A stretch of 64,000 nucleotides of DNA from Gordonia sediminis (GTDB lineage: Bacteria; Actinomycetota; Actinomycetes; Mycobacteriales; Mycobacteriaceae): assembly GCA_004193205.1 (NCBI GenBank), contig RZUM01000001.1:1184424-1248423 (forward strand), written 5' to 3'. This document shows positions 1 to 8,940 of this stretch, in pieces. The notes beneath the pieces were generated by a model. That model had not been told where the DNA came from. It was given only the letters and a program-made list of their open reading frames with translations, and did not search any database. The translations under genes and the position numbers were made by a program. The first letter of the stretch is position 1; every line of letters starts with the position of its first letter.

Positions 1-251
1 GCGATGACATGGCCGAGGGGGGAAGCGATGAGGATGCGTAATCCAGCCGACATGTGCGCAATATTGCCTCATCGGGACAATTCATGCGCGATTACACATT
101 GTGATGGCTTTTTCGGGGAGTCAGCGACCCAGAATTTCGGCAGAAGGGTTCCGTGGAGGGCTGAACCAAACCCGTTTCGGCACGAATCTGAGATCGGACT
201 CAAGTATTGCTCGTTCCCCTGACCGACGCAGCGCCCCAGAGGAGCCCACCG
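1..251. other. 5' edge without a recognised gene
   Basis: I see no convincing gene here. Short frames exist on both strands but none has a recognisable domain or a good ribosome binding site leading to a conserved start. The last part is the leader of the LuxR-type gene that starts at 252, with a GAGGAG ribosome binding site at about 238-243. Confidence 0.5.
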
Positions 252-869
252 ATGACCGCCGACGTCAATCAAGACCTGCAGATTCCCATGCATCCGCTCC
301 CTCCCTCGTCGACGGTGCTGATCGTTGCCGAAGACTCCCTTGCCGATGTCGGGCTGCTGGCTCTCGTGGAGCGCTTCGGCTATCGCGCCGCGCTGATCGA
401 CGTCGGCGGAGCCGAACCGCTGAAACAAACCGGCTCGGTGGTGATCGTGCGCAGCGAGCGGCGCCTGGCCCAGCTCCGCCGGGTCGCTGCGTTGGCCTCC
501 GCCCGCGTCATCGGTATCGGCGTCCCGGTCGGTCACCTCGGCGGTGTGGAGCTTCCCGACTCCGGGTATTCCGCCGGCAGCCTCCGTCAGGTGCTTCGCC
601 GCATCGTCGCGCCCGGGGCGACGGGCTCGGATCGAGTGCACTTGAGTCCCCGCGAACGCGAGGTCGTGGTCACCTACACCCTCGGCTCCACGGTGCGGGA
701 GACCTCTCAGCGCTACTTCATCTCCGAGAGCACCGTGCGTTCCCACTTCCGCCGGGTCATGAACCGCTATGGGGAGGCCGGCCGTCCGGTGAACAACAAG
801 ACGCAGCTGTTGATCCAGCTGATCGCCGACGGCTGGGTGGAGCGCGACCGGTTGGTCAGCGCAGTGTGA
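252..869 (+). CDS. LuxR-type helix-turn-helix regulator
   Basis: This 205-residue protein ends in a LuxR/GerE DNA-binding domain (about residues 133-200), seen in the run LSPREREVVVTYTLG followed by ISESTVRSHFRRVMNRYG, the usual recognition-helix pattern. The N-terminal 125 residues look like a compact alpha/beta domain (VLIVAEDSLADVGLLALVE) but lack the phosphoacceptor aspartate context of a standard receiver, so it may be a degenerate or atypical receiver. I chose the ATG at 252 rather than the TTG/GTG-type start 45 bases upstream because a GAGGAG site lies about 9 bases before it. Its target genes are not evident. It converges on a tiny zinc-ribbon gene 13 bases downstream. Confidence 0.8.
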   Translation: MTADVNQDLQIPMHPLPPSSTVLIVAEDSLADVGLLALVERFGYRAALIDVGGAEPLKQTGSVVIVRSERRLAQLRRVAALASARVIGIGVPVGHLGGVELPDSGYSAGSLRQVLRRIVAPGATGSDRVHLSPREREVVVTYTLGSTVRETSQRYFISESTVRSHFRRVMNRYGEAGRPVNNKTQLLIQLIADGWVERDRLVSAV

Positions 870-882
870 CCCATGTTGTCGG

Positions 883-1047
883 TCAGTCCTGTTTCCAGAG
901 TTCGTCGTGGACGGGGCAGAGGCGGCCGGTGTTGCCGCAACGCAGACAGGTGAGTCGGCCGGCGATGCTGTAGCCGCCCGCCTGGCCGTGGCACTCCGGG
1001 CAGGGCGCCAGCGGCTCGGCGCATCGCTCACACTTGTCCGCTGTCAT
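883..1047 (-). CDS. small zinc-ribbon protein, 54 residues
   Basis: A 54-residue reading frame starts at ATG 1047 with an AGGAG ribosome binding site 8 bases upstream. It carries four cysteine pairs or near-pairs: C6-x2-C9 (KCERC), C16-x2-C19 (CPEC), C34-x2-C37 (CLRC) and C44 with H47 (LCPVH). This spacing fits two zinc knuckles or a rubredoxin-like ribbon. No signal peptide or membrane segment is visible, so it is probably cytosolic. I do not recognise a named family. It converges with the LuxR gene, and its stop is only 13 bases from that gene's stop. It could act as a nucleic-acid or protein-binding module, but that is inference from the metal-ligand pattern only. Confidence 0.7.
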   Translation of the reverse strand: MTADKCERCAEPLAPCPECHGQAGGYSIAGRLTCLRCGNTGRLCPVHDELWKQD

Positions 1048-1174
1048 CGGTGCGCTCCTGAAGATGGTGTCGCCTCAGGGTAGGCGTGACCGCTGCCGGT
1101 GTTCGTCGCCCAAAGCGATGAACTACGGCAATGAAACGGACGACGCAACCGACAACGTCCCCGGGGCCCCACGG

Positions 1175-1585
1175 TCAGCGCAGCCGTCCGGTCAACCGGT
1201 AGGTCCGTGGCGGCCGGTGGGGTGACGAATATAGCGCGACCTCGGTGAAAGCGCCGTTGCGCGGAGCGCCGAGCCACACACCGACCTGCTGGGTGACGAC
1301 TCCACCGGACGCGCAATTCGGGACGCAGGTTTTGCGGTGTTCGGTCCCGAGGCCCGTGGCCCACGAGTCGGTCCACCCCATCCAGCGGATGTCGGTGACG
1401 ATCACACCGGCGTCACGGCACAAGATCGACGAGAGAGTCGTCGGTGCGAGCAGTTTCGACCCATCGCAGCCCGCGACGACGGTGGTCGCGGGTGCGGCAT
1501 GGACCGGTCCGGCGGTCAACGCGAGAGCGAGGCCGGCGGCGCCCACCGCCGCCACCGCGTGCCTGGTGACAGACTCGCCACGCAT
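1175..1585 (-). CDS. secreted protein of unknown function
   Basis: This 136-residue protein has a classical signal peptide: a short charged start (MRGESVTRH), a hydrophobic core of alanine, glycine and leucine, and a likely cleavage site after VHA at about residue 31. The mature part of about 105 residues has four cysteines (in GCDGSK, ILCRDAG and TCVPNCASG), suggesting disulphides outside the cell, and a tryptophan-rich stretch (IRWMGWTDSW). I chose the ATG at 1585 because a signal peptide begins there; the frame stays open 47 codons upstream but that part is low-complexity and includes a short DNA repeat. The ribosome binding site is weak. No family recognised. Confidence 0.7.
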   Translation of the reverse strand: MRGESVTRHAVAAVGAAGLALALTAGPVHAAPATTVVAGCDGSKLLAPTTLSSILCRDAGVIVTDIRWMGWTDSWATGLGTEHRKTCVPNCASGGVVTQQVGVWLGAPRNGAFTEVALYSSPHRPPRTYRLTGRLR

Positions 1586-1650
1586 GGTTATCAGTGTGCC
1601 AGCGCAGGGGTGTCGTCGGGCGCGGTTTTCTCCGGGCGGCGGTCGCCCGG

Positions 1651-1690
1651 CGACAGACCACGACAGACCACGAGAGACAGACCACGACAG
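1651..1690. repeat. short 10-bp tandem repeat upstream of secreted protein
   Basis: The 10-base unit CGACAGACCA occurs twice in tandem at 1651-1670 and a degenerate copy with a short insertion follows to about 1690. It lies 65-105 bases upstream of the start of the secreted-protein gene on the minus strand, so it may sit in its promoter or leader. A simple replication-slippage origin is also possible. Confidence 0.6.
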
Positions 1691-1774
1691 AAAGAACATC
1701 GTCCCCGCGTCCGACGCCCGAGACATGATCTCAGGTGTCGTCCACGGGGACGATGCGGTGAAGCGAGAAGCCGG

Positions 1775-2866
1775 TCAGGCCCCGATGATGAACGCCTCGA
1801 GCTGCTGGCGCGCGACGTCGTCGGCGAGCTGCTCCGGCGGGCTCTTCATGAGGTAGGCCGAGGCCGGCAGGATCGGGCCGCCGAGGCCGCGGTCCTTGGC
1901 GATCTTGGCGGCGCGCACCGCGTCGATGATGATGCCGGCGGAGTTGGGGGAGTCCCACACCTCGAGCTTGTACTCGAGGTTCAGCGGCACGTCACCGAAG
2001 GCGCGACCCTCGAGGCGGACGTAGGCCCACTTGCGGTCGTCGAGCCACTCGACGTGGTCGGACGGTCCGATGTGGACGTTCTTGTCCTCGACCTTGCCGG
2101 CCAGCGAACCGGTCAGGTTGGAGGTGACGGCCTGGGTCTTGGAGACCTTCTTGGACTCCAGACGCTCACGCTCGAGCATGTTCTTGAAGTCCATGTTGCC
2201 GCCGACGTTGAGCTGGTAGGTGCGGTCGAGCGAGACGCCGCGGTCCTCGAACAGCTTGGCCATCACGCGGTGGGTGATGGTCGCGCCGACCTGGCTCTTG
2301 ATGTCGTCACCGACGATGGGCACACCGGCGTCGGCGAACTTCTGCGCCCACACGGGGTCGGAGGCGATGAACACCGGCAGCGCGTTGACGAACGCGACAT
2401 TGGCGTCGATGGCGCACTGCGCGTAGAACTTGTCGGCCTGATCCGAGCCCACCGGCAGGTAGGACACGAGGACGTCGACCTCGGCGTCGCGCAGTGCCTT
2501 GACGATGTCGGCACCCTCACCGTCGGCCTCGGTGATGGTCTCGCGGTAGTACTTGCCGAGACCGTCGAGGGTGTGGCCGCGCTGCACGGTGACACCGGTC
2601 GGCGGCACGTCGGCGATCTTGATGGTGTTGTTCTCGCTGGCGAAGATCGCGTCGGACAGGTCGAAGCCGACCTTCTTCGCGTCCACGTCGAACGCGGCGA
2701 CGAACTCGACGTCGCGCACGTGGTACGGCCCGAACTTCACGTGCATCAGGCCGGGCACCGTCGCGGTCTCGTCGGCGTCCTTGTAGTACTGCACGCCCTG
2801 GACCAAGGATGAAGCGCAGTTTCCTACGCCCACAATGGCCACGCGCACCTTATTGTGCTCACCCAT
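1775..2866 (-). CDS. ino1: inositol-1-phosphate synthase (Ino1, actinobacterial type)
   Basis: At 363 residues this is full length for the actinobacterial myo-inositol-1-phosphate synthase, which converts glucose-6-phosphate to L-myo-inositol-1-phosphate with NAD as cofactor. The product feeds phosphatidylinositol, mannosylated glycolipids and mycothiol. The N-terminal Rossmann motif is clear ([16 protein letters not shown], residues 9-24), and the catalytic-domain block [15 protein letters not shown] and the [11 protein letters not shown] stretch are typical of the family. Its start overlaps the end of the upstream PadR-type regulator by 8 bases, so the two are translationally coupled. The same padR-ino1 order occurs in Mycobacterium. 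The PadR protein is therefore the obvious candidate regulator. Confidence 0.97.
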   Translation of the reverse strand: MGEHNKVRVAIVGVGNCASSLVQGVQYYKDADETATVPGLMHVKFGPYHVRDVEFVAAFDVDAKKVGFDLSDAIFASENNTIKIADVPPTGVTVQRGHTLDGLGKYYRETITEADGEGADIVKALRDAEVDVLVSYLPVGSDQADKFYAQCAIDANVAFVNALPVFIASDPVWAQKFADAGVPIVGDDIKSQVGATITHRVMAKLFEDRGVSLDRTYQLNVGGNMDFKNMLERERLESKKVSKTQAVTSNLTGSLAGKVEDKNVHIGPSDHVEWLDDRKWAYVRLEGRAFGDVPLNLEYKLEVWDSPNSAGIIIDAVRAAKIAKDRGLGGPILPASAYLMKSPPEQLADDVARQQLEAFIIGA

Positions 2867-3572
2867 GGTCGGGTTCTCCTTCTACTCCGGGTGTCGCAGA
2901 CTGCTGCGGTACCGGTGTCTTCTGTTGTTCTTCGATCTCTTCATGCCCCCCGTCACGGCTCGGCTGTGAGCCCGCAACACGGAAGTCTGTATCGGCGGTG
3001 TCCGTGAACGGATCGCGTCCGGACTCGGCCGAGGTCTTGGCGTCGTCGCCGGATGCCTCTTCGGCGATCAGCTCGTTGAGCCAGCGCACCTCGCGTTCGC
3101 TGGATTCGAGGCTGAGCAGATGCAGCTGGCGGGTGTAGCGGTCGACGGCCCGGTTGGAGCGCCCGAGGATCTCGCGCAGACCCTCACGCCGCTCCTCCAC
3201 CTGACGGCGACGACCCTCGAGGATGCGCATCCGGGCCACGGCCGGCGTCCGGCTGAAGAACGCGAGATGTACGCCGAATCCGTCGTCGGTGTAGTTCTGT
3301 GGCCCGGTGTCGGCGACGAGTTCGCTGAAGCGTTCGCGGCCCTTGTCGGTCAGCTGGTAGACGCGGCGCGCCCGCCGGACCTTCACGCCGCCCGGTGTGG
3401 GCCCTGTGGCCTCGTCGATCAGGCCGTCGGCCTGCATCCGGCGCAGCGTGGGATAGAGCGAACCGTAGGAGAACGCACGAAACGCGCCGAGCAGCCCGGT
3501 GAGCCGTTTACGCAGTTCGTATCCGTGCATCGGGGATTCGAGGAGCAATCCGAGAACCGCGAGCTCCAGCAC
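2859..3572 (-). CDS. PadR-family transcriptional regulator
   Basis: This 237-residue protein starts with the PadR winged-helix domain ([20 protein letters not shown] at residues 2-21, then [16 protein letters not shown]). A C-terminal helical PadR domain follows, with the segments [17 protein letters not shown] and [18 protein letters not shown]. The last 60 residues are a low-complexity acidic and polar tail that I do not recognise. I chose the GTG at 3572 because the conserved family N-terminus begins there; the open frame extends 27 codons further upstream with histidine-rich sequence that is probably untranslated. The gene overlaps ino1 by 8 bases. It is the Rv0047c-type regulator by position. 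Confidence 0.88.
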   Translation of the reverse strand: MLELAVLGLLLESPMHGYELRKRLTGLLGAFRAFSYGSLYPTLRRMQADGLIDEATGPTPGGVKVRRARRVYQLTDKGRERFSELVADTGPQNYTDDGFGVHLAFFSRTPAVARMRILEGRRRQVEERREGLREILGRSNRAVDRYTRQLHLLSLESSEREVRWLNELIAEEASGDDAKTSAESGRDPFTDTADTDFRVAGSQPSRDGGHEEIEEQQKTPVPQQSATPGVEGEPDHG

Positions 3573-3677
3573 TGGTCGCTCACCCCTCTCCGATCGGAAC
3601 GTCTTCGCCGGGAACCGGCAGGAGTGGGTGTGGACATGATGATGGCCCGACACCTCGCTCTGATGTAATCACCAATG

Positions 3678-3690
3678 TATCGCACCGATA
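3678..3690. promoter_or_regulatory. possible PadR operator in the divergent promoter
   Basis: A short inverted repeat, TATCG-CAC-CGATA, lies between the divergent padR-ino1 and DUF5318 genes in the only AT-richer stretch of the intergenic region. PadR proteins often bind their own promoter at short dyads, so this is a plausible autoregulatory site. The short arms make chance occurrence possible. Confidence 0.3.
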
Positions 3691-3810
3691 TAACTTGCGT
3701 CTACAGCTGCCCGACTGTGTTGATCGACACGTCCTGTGGTCATCAACACGTCGCAACCGGGATATCCGTCACAACGACAGCCGCCGGATCGACCACGTAC
3801 CCTTGAACAC

Positions 3811-4200
3811 GTGCAACGCCAGATCGTCGACTACGCCCTGCAACGGCGGGCACGGCTGTCACAGGTCCACTCGGGCCGGACCGCCGTGGCCGACGTGTGT
3901 GACGCGAGTCCGTATCTGCTGCGTGCGGCCAAATTCCACGGACGGCAGTCGTCGACGCTGTGCCCGATATGCCGAAAAGAGCAGGTCACGCTGGTGTCCT
4001 GGGTGTTCGGCGACAAGCTGGGGCAGGTGTCGGGATCGGCCCGCACCAACGACGAGATCGCGCGTCTGGCCGCTACCGCCGAGGAGTTCTCCGTCCACGT
4101 GGTCGAGGTGTGCCGCACGTGTTCGTGGAACCATCTGGTCCAGTCGTACGTTGCGGGTTTGCCGCCGCGCTCCACGCGTACGCGGCGGGTGGCGAAGTAG
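3811..4200 (+). CDS. DUF5318 family protein
   Basis: A 129-residue protein of the actinobacterial DUF5318 family, by position the counterpart of Rv0049. Conserved features are the start VQRQIVDYALQRRARL, the block CDASPYLLRAAKFHG, and two cysteine pairs, CPIC and CRTC (in VEVCRTCSWNHLVQSY), that probably bind one zinc ion. The function is unknown. I chose the GTG at 3811 because family members begin at this point; an ATG at 3736 would add 25 residues of unconserved sequence. It lies directly upstream of the penicillin-binding protein gene on the same strand, an arrangement that is kept in mycobacteria, but 169 bases separate them, so they may have separate promoters. Confidence 0.85.
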   Translation: MQRQIVDYALQRRARLSQVHSGRTAVADVCDASPYLLRAAKFHGRQSSTLCPICRKEQVTLVSWVFGDKLGQVSGSARTNDEIARLAATAEEFSVHVVEVCRTCSWNHLVQSYVAGLPPRSTRTRRVAK

Positions 4201-4369
4201 TCGCCCCTCGGGGCCGCCGATGGCGGGCCCGCTCATCCGACCGCGTGACGGGGTTTTTTGCCCGGACATACCTACGTGGTTCACAGTGGTGGGCAAGTTT
4301 TGACGACGGAGATGGACTGACTGTGAGTAGCGCTGAAGTGTTCGGTCGAATGGATCGGGAGGTGGGACG

Positions 4370-6682
4370 GTGAGCAGCACACGCGGCACGTCGTCGTCCC
4401 CCCGTGGGAACGGCCGGACGACACCAACGCAGGCCGACGAATCCGCCCGCACCCGCCACAAGTGGCTCGCCTGGGGTTTCGGCATCCTGGGCGCCATCAT
4501 CCCGGTGGCCATCCTGATCGGCGTCGTCGCGTTCGTGTTCACCTACGTCGGTGCGTCGGTTCCGGCGCCGGGCGACATCAAGCAGAACCAGGTCGCGACG
4601 ATCCTGATGTCCAACGGCAAGGAGTTGGCGCGGGTCGTGCCCCCGGAGGGCAACCGCACCGACGTCAAGATCAGCGATATCCCGCAGTCGATGCAGGACG
4701 CCGTGATCGCCGCCGAGGACCGCGAGTTCGAATCCAACTCCGGCTTCTCCATCCGTGGTCTGTCGCGCGCGGCGATCGGCCAGGTCACCGGTAACGGCGG
4801 TGAGGCCGGCGGCGGTTCGACCATCACCCAGCAGTACGTCAAGAACGCCCTCGTCGGGGACGAGCACAGCTACGAGCGCAAGTTCAAGGAACTGGCGATC
4901 GCGACCAAGATGTCGAACGAGTGGTCCAAGGACGACATCATGGCCGCCTACCTGAACACGATCTACTTCGGGCGGGGCGCTTACGGTGTGTCGGCGGCGG
5001 CGCAGGCCTACTTCCGCAAGGACATCCGCAACATCACCACCGAGGAGGCGGCAGTGCTCGCCGCCGCCATCCGGTCGCCCTCCTACTACGACCCGGAAAT
5101 CAATGCCGAGGCGGCACATGACCGCTGGAACTACGTGCTCGACGGGATGGTCGAGACCGGTTCGCTGACCGCGGCCGAGCGTGCGTCGATGACGTACCCG
5201 AAGGTGGCGGCGTCGCGCCCGCAGACCGACGACACCCCGGGGCCCAACGGCCTCATCAAGCGTCAGGTGCTCGCGGAGCTGGGCAAGCTGAACATCTCCG
5301 AGCAGCAGGTCCGGACCGAGGGTCTGCGGATCACCACCACGATCGACCCGCAGGTCCAGCGCTCGGTGGTCGCAGCGGCGAACGGCAAGCTCGACGGTGA
5401 GCCCAACAAGCTGCGCACCGCGGTTGTCTCGATCGATCCGCGGACCGGCGGGGTGCAGGGGTACTTCGGCGGCAACGACGCCAACGGGTGGGACTACGCG
5501 CAGGCGGGTCTGCAGACCGGGTCGTCGTTCAAGGTGTTCGCGCTGCTCGCCGCCCTCGAACAGGACATCCCGTTGTCGAAGACCTACAGCTCGGCGCCGT
5601 ATGAGGCGCCAGGCGGGCTGGTCGTGGAGAACTCCGACGGCGAGAGCTGCGGATCGTGCAACCTCGCGACCGCTATGAAGATGTCGCTGAACACCGTCTA
5701 CTACCGGCTGATGATGGACCTCGACGGTCAGGCCCAGGCGGTCGCCGACGCCGCCCACAAGGCCGGGGTCGCCGAGAGCTTCGGAGACATCGCGCACACC
5801 TTGCAGGAGCCCAACGGCCTCGTCGAGGGCGGCGTGGTCCTCGGTCAGTACCCGTCTCGGGTGCTCGACATGGCCTCGGCCTACGCGACGCTGGCGGCCT
5901 CCGGTGTCTACCGCGAGCCCTACTTCGTGCAGAAGGTGGAGACCGCCGACGGCGAGGTGCTCTTCGACCGTCAGCAGAACACCGGCAAGCGGGTCTTCGA
6001 GGCCAAGGTCGCCGACAACGCCACCGCGGCGCTCGAGCCGATCGCGGCCTACTCCAACGGGCACTCCCTCTACGATTCGGAACTCGGGTCGCGTCCGTCG
6101 GCGGCCAAGACAGGTACCGCCCAGCTCGGTGACACCGGGCAGAACAAGGACGCCTGGATGGTGGGCTACACGCCGCAGCTGTCCACGGCCGTCTGGGTCG
6201 GCACCGATGCGGGCACCGCTATCACGAACTACGCCGGCTCCAACATCTACGGCAGCATGCTGCCGTCCGACATCTGGCAGGCCGCGATGAACGGCGCGCT
6301 CGAGGGCAAACCGATCAAGCAGTTCCCGGAACCCGAGGCGGTCGGTGGCCAGGCGGGTGTCCCGTACGAGCCGCCGCCGGTCACCACCGACACGAATGCG
6401 CCCCAGAGCGGGGCGCCGAGCACCAGCCCGCAACTGCCCTTCGACCGCAACGGTGACAACCGGCTCACCCTGGCACCAGGCCTGACGATCCCGCTTCCGG
6501 GCAACGCCCAACCGGACAACAACGGCGGCGGCACCGGCACCGATCAGGGTGGCGGGACCGGTGGAGACACCGGTGGTGGCACGGGTGGTGGCACGGGCGG
6601 GACCACCGACAACGGCACCGGCGGCACCACCGATGGGGGCAGCCAATACGGGGGCGTCCCGGAGCCACCCCCGCTCGGCTGA
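4370..6682 (+). CDS. ponA: bifunctional penicillin-binding protein (PonA1-like)
   Basis: A 770-residue class A penicillin-binding protein that polymerises and cross-links peptidoglycan at the outer face of the membrane. After a polar cytosolic tail there is one membrane segment (about residues 33-60). The GT51 glycosyltransferase domain shows the catalytic EDREF (116-120) and GGSTITQQ (148-155). The transpeptidase domain has all three active-site motifs: SSFK (385-388), SLN (439-441) and KTGTA (580-584). The C-terminus is rich in proline, then in glycine-threonine repeats (about 705-755) and ends with PPPLG, a disordered extracellular tail like that of mycobacterial PonA1. The GTG start at 4370 follows a GGGAGGTGGGA purine-rich site. 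It is followed 13 bases later by the GT87-like gene. Confidence 0.95.
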   Translation: MSSTRGTSSSPRGNGRTTPTQADESARTRHKWLAWGFGILGAIIPVAILIGVVAFVFTYVGASVPAPGDIKQNQVATILMSNGKELARVVPPEGNRTDVKISDIPQSMQDAVIAAEDREFESNSGFSIRGLSRAAIGQVTGNGGEAGGGSTITQQYVKNALVGDEHSYERKFKELAIATKMSNEWSKDDIMAAYLNTIYFGRGAYGVSAAAQAYFRKDIRNITTEEAAVLAAAIRSPSYYDPEINAEAAHDRWNYVLDGMVETGSLTAAERASMTYPKVAASRPQTDDTPGPNGLIKRQVLAELGKLNISEQQVRTEGLRITTTIDPQVQRSVVAAANGKLDGEPNKLRTAVVSIDPRTGGVQGYFGGNDANGWDYAQAGLQTGSSFKVFALLAALEQDIPLSKTYSSAPYEAPGGLVVENSDGESCGSCNLATAMKMSLNTVYYRLMMDLDGQAQAVADAAHKAGVAESFGDIAHTLQEPNGLVEGGVVLGQYPSRVLDMASAYATLAASGVYREPYFVQKVETADGEVLFDRQQNTGKRVFEAKVADNATAALEPIAAYSNGHSLYDSELGSRPSAAKTGTAQLGDTGQNKDAWMVGYTPQLSTAVWVGTDAGTAITNYAGSNIYGSMLPSDIWQAAMNGALEGKPIKQFPEPEAVGGQAGVPYEPPPVTTDTNAPQSGAPSTSPQLPFDRNGDNRLTLAPGLTIPLPGNAQPDNNGGGTGTDQGGGTGGDTGGGTGGGTGGTTDNGTGGTTDGGSQYGGVPEPPPLG

Positions 6683-6695
6683 TCATCCGTGACCA

Positions 6696-8357
6696 GTGGC
6701 GACTGAGAACTCGAGTACAGCGCAGATGTCGGGTGGCGTGCCGCCCGACGCCGCGGCGACCGACGAAGGGTGGGAGTCGCCCGTCGATCTCGCCGACGAC
6801 ATGCGCGTCGACACCGACCGTGTGCTGCCCTCCCGCACCGATGTGGTGGTCGAAGGGGCCTCGACGATGGTGGGCGGTCCGGTCGGCCGCCACGCCGCCA
6901 TCGGGCGCAGCCGGTCCTGGACACCGCTACGGGTGGTGTTCGCGCTGGCATTGTGCACGCTGGCCCTCGGCTGGTTCGGGAAGGCGGGCTGCCTGCAGCA
7001 GGCGCCCGCCGACGCGAACTCGCAGGCCGGGTCGTCGCTGCGTCTGAACTGGGACAACCAGCGCCAGTTCACGAATCTCTGTTACTCGGATGTCATCGGC
7101 CTGTTCGGGGCCGAGAAGCTCGACACCGGGGCCTTCCCGTACAAGACCTACTGGTATGAGCAGGGGCCCGACGGTACGCAGGTCAAGCGTTATATGGAGT
7201 ATCCGGTGATCACCGGGCTCTACATGTACGGCGTCGCGTGGCTGGCGAGCGCCTGGGAATCGGCGCACGAGAAGTGGGGTGTGCCCGCGGCGCTCGAGGT
7301 CGTGCTGTTCTTCGACCTTGTGGCGCTGGGTCTGGCGCTGTTCTGGCTGGTGACCATCTGGGCCACCGCGCTCACGGCGCGCACCCGGATGTGGGCGACG
7401 TGGATCGCGGCGCTGTCGCCGCTGGTGATCGTGCACATCTTCACCAACTTCGACGCGATCGCCACGGCCATGGTGGCGTTGGCCATTCTGTCGTGGGCGC
7501 GCCGCAAGCCCTGGCTCGCCGGGGTGTTCATCGGTCTGGGCACCGCGGCCAAGCTCTATCCGGTGCTGTTGCTGGTGGTGCTGCTCGTCCTGTGCCTGCG
7601 CGCGGGCCGGATCCGCGAGTTCATGCAGGCCGCGGCGACGGCCCTCGGTGTGTGGGTCGTGGTCAACCTGCCGATCCTGGTCATCTACCCGCGCGGATGG
7701 TGGGAGTTCTTCCGCTACAACACCGACCGGCCCGCCGAAGCCGACAGCTTCTACGGCGTCATCTCGTCCACGGTGGGTTTCAACTGGAACCCCGCGGTGC
7801 TCAACACAATCTCGCTTGTCTTGCTGATCCTGGTGACGCTCGGCGTCGTCGCGGTCGGTCTGCTCGCGCCCGAGCGGCCCCGCGTGGCGCAGCTGGCGTT
7901 CCTGATGGTCGCCGGCTTCCTGCTGGTGAACAAGGTGTGGAGTCCGCAGTATTCGTTGTGGCTGGTGCCGCTGGCCGTGTTGGCCATCCCGCACACGCGG
8001 CTGCTGTTCGCGTGGATGATCGTCGACGCCCTGGTCTGGATTCCGCGGATGTCGCTGTACCTCGACCCCGGTCGACGATGGTTGCCCGACCAATGGTTCA
8101 CCGTGGCCATCGTTGTTCGGGCGATCATGGTGATCGCGCTGTGTGCGGTGGTGCTGTGGCAGATCTGGAACCCCGCCGAAGACCTGATCCGCCGCGGATC
8201 GCGTTCTCGCCCCGACGAACTGCTCGACGACCCGGCCGGCGGCGTGCTCGACGGCGCCCCCGACCGGTTCACCCTGCACAGGCTGCATGGGCTGCGTCGC
8301 ACCCCCGAATCCCCACCCCCGCCGACAGCACCCGAAATGTCGCCGACGGCACCCTAA
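6696..8357 (+). CDS. GT87/DUF2029-like membrane glycosyltransferase, repeat-truncated tail
   Basis: A polytopic membrane protein of 553 residues, by position the counterpart of Rv0051. I see about ten hydrophobic segments from residue 75 to about 490 and the block NKVWSPQYSLWLVPL that is typical of the GT-C (polyprenyl-phosphate-mannose-dependent) glycosyltransferase family GT87. Such enzymes add sugars to lipoglycans on the periplasmic side. The first 70 residues and the last 60 are polar. The reading frame ends inside a 21-bp tandem repeat coding SPTAPEI-type heptads: the stop TAA at 8355 sits exactly where the other units have GAA, so the original tail was probably longer. GTG at 6696 gives the start; ATG 6726 is an alternative. 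Confidence 0.88.
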   Translation: MATENSSTAQMSGGVPPDAAATDEGWESPVDLADDMRVDTDRVLPSRTDVVVEGASTMVGGPVGRHAAIGRSRSWTPLRVVFALALCTLALGWFGKAGCLQQAPADANSQAGSSLRLNWDNQRQFTNLCYSDVIGLFGAEKLDTGAFPYKTYWYEQGPDGTQVKRYMEYPVITGLYMYGVAWLASAWESAHEKWGVPAALEVVLFFDLVALGLALFWLVTIWATALTARTRMWATWIAALSPLVIVHIFTNFDAIATAMVALAILSWARRKPWLAGVFIGLGTAAKLYPVLLLVVLLVLCLRAGRIREFMQAAATALGVWVVVNLPILVIYPRGWWEFFRYNTDRPAEADSFYGVISSTVGFNWNPAVLNTISLVLLILVTLGVVAVGLLAPERPRVAQLAFLMVAGFLLVNKVWSPQYSLWLVPLAVLAIPHTRLLFAWMIVDALVWIPRMSLYLDPGRRWLPDQWFTVAIVVRAIMVIALCAVVLWQIWNPAEDLIRRGSRSRPDELLDDPAGGVLDGAPDRFTLHRLHGLRRTPESPPPPTAPEMSPTAP

Positions 8358-8501
8358 ATCTCGCCGACAGCACCCGAAATCTCGCCGACAGCACCCGAAA
8401 TCTCGCCGACAGCACCCGAATCCTCGCCGACAGCACCCTGATTCCCACCGACGGCACCCAATTCCCCGCCGACGGCACCCGAAATCTCGCCGACGGCACC
8501 C
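8319..8501. repeat. 21-bp tandem repeat, nearly nine units
   Basis: Units of 21 bases begin at 8319, 8340, 8361, 8382, 8403, 8424, 8445, 8466 and 8487 (the last is partial). The consensus is TCGCCGACAGCACCCGAAAT plus C; units 3 and 4 are identical and the outer ones diverge. Read in the frame of the upstream membrane protein each unit gives the heptad SPTAPEI. Unit 2 has TAA and unit 6 has TGA where the others have GAA, which end that frame. The unit length is a multiple of three, so copy-number change alone would not have shifted the frame. Confidence 0.95.
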
Positions 8502-8555
8502 ACCCCGACGCCGCGCCTCACTCACCGTCGACCAACCCGCGGCTACCATCTCCGC

Positions 8556-8930
8556 ATGGCACGCGGGGGTTCGAGGCAAGCACGAGCCGGCCGTCGTCGG
8601 CAGCGTCGGATGCGTCTCGCCGACAACGATCTGAATCCCGCGCAATGGACTGCGATCAAGGCCGCGTGGGGCGGGTGCGCCTACTGCGGACGGACCGACA
8701 GCGCCCTGCAGCGCGATTGCGTCCAGCCGCTGTCGGTCGGAGGCCGCTACACCGAGCTCAACATCGTGCCGGCCTGCCGCTCGTGCAACGCCAGCAAGTG
8801 CAACACCGAGGTGACCTCGTGGATGCGTCGCAAGGGGCTCGACGAGGAGCAGTTCCTGCGGCGCCTGCTCACCATCCGCGAGTCCTCGGTCGTGGCCGCA
8901 TCCGACCCCACCGCCGACCCACTTCAGTAG
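8556..8930 (+). CDS. HNH endonuclease-domain protein
   Basis: A 124-residue protein with a very basic N-terminus (MARGGSRQARAGRRRQRR) and an HNH/zinc-finger nuclease fold. The metal-binding pairs are C41-x2-C44 (GGCAYCGRT) and C74-x2-C77 (PACRSCNASK). The central motif reads LQRDCVQPLSVGGRYT, so the usual catalytic histidine of a DH pair is replaced by cysteine 55; I believe this is normal for this actinobacterial subfamily, but it leaves nuclease activity uncertain. It is followed 10 bases later by an oxidoreductase gene on the same strand. The start lies just after the degenerate end of the 21-bp repeat array. Function in DNA processing is inferred from the fold only. Confidence 0.8.
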   Translation: MARGGSRQARAGRRRQRRMRLADNDLNPAQWTAIKAAWGGCAYCGRTDSALQRDCVQPLSVGGRYTELNIVPACRSCNASKCNTEVTSWMRRKGLDEEQFLRRLLTIRESSVVAASDPTADPLQ

Positions 8931-8940
8931 GGTTCGGTGT

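Noticed and set aside
1337-2812. A 491-codon plus-strand frame opposite ino1
   Set aside because: It is a shadow of ino1 with a repetitive aspartate, valine and glycine composition and no recognisable motif.
4073-6646. An 857-codon open frame on the minus strand opposite ponA
   Set aside because: It is antisense to a gene with all catalytic motifs, has low-complexity arginine-, glycine- and histidine-rich composition and no domain; long antisense frames are expected in such GC-rich DNA.
8287-8634. Plus- and minus-strand frames through the 21-bp repeat (HPKSRRQ-like and VLSARFR-like repeats)
   Set aside because: They exist only because a 21-bp repeat is open in several frames; the frame shared with the upstream gene is the meaningful one.
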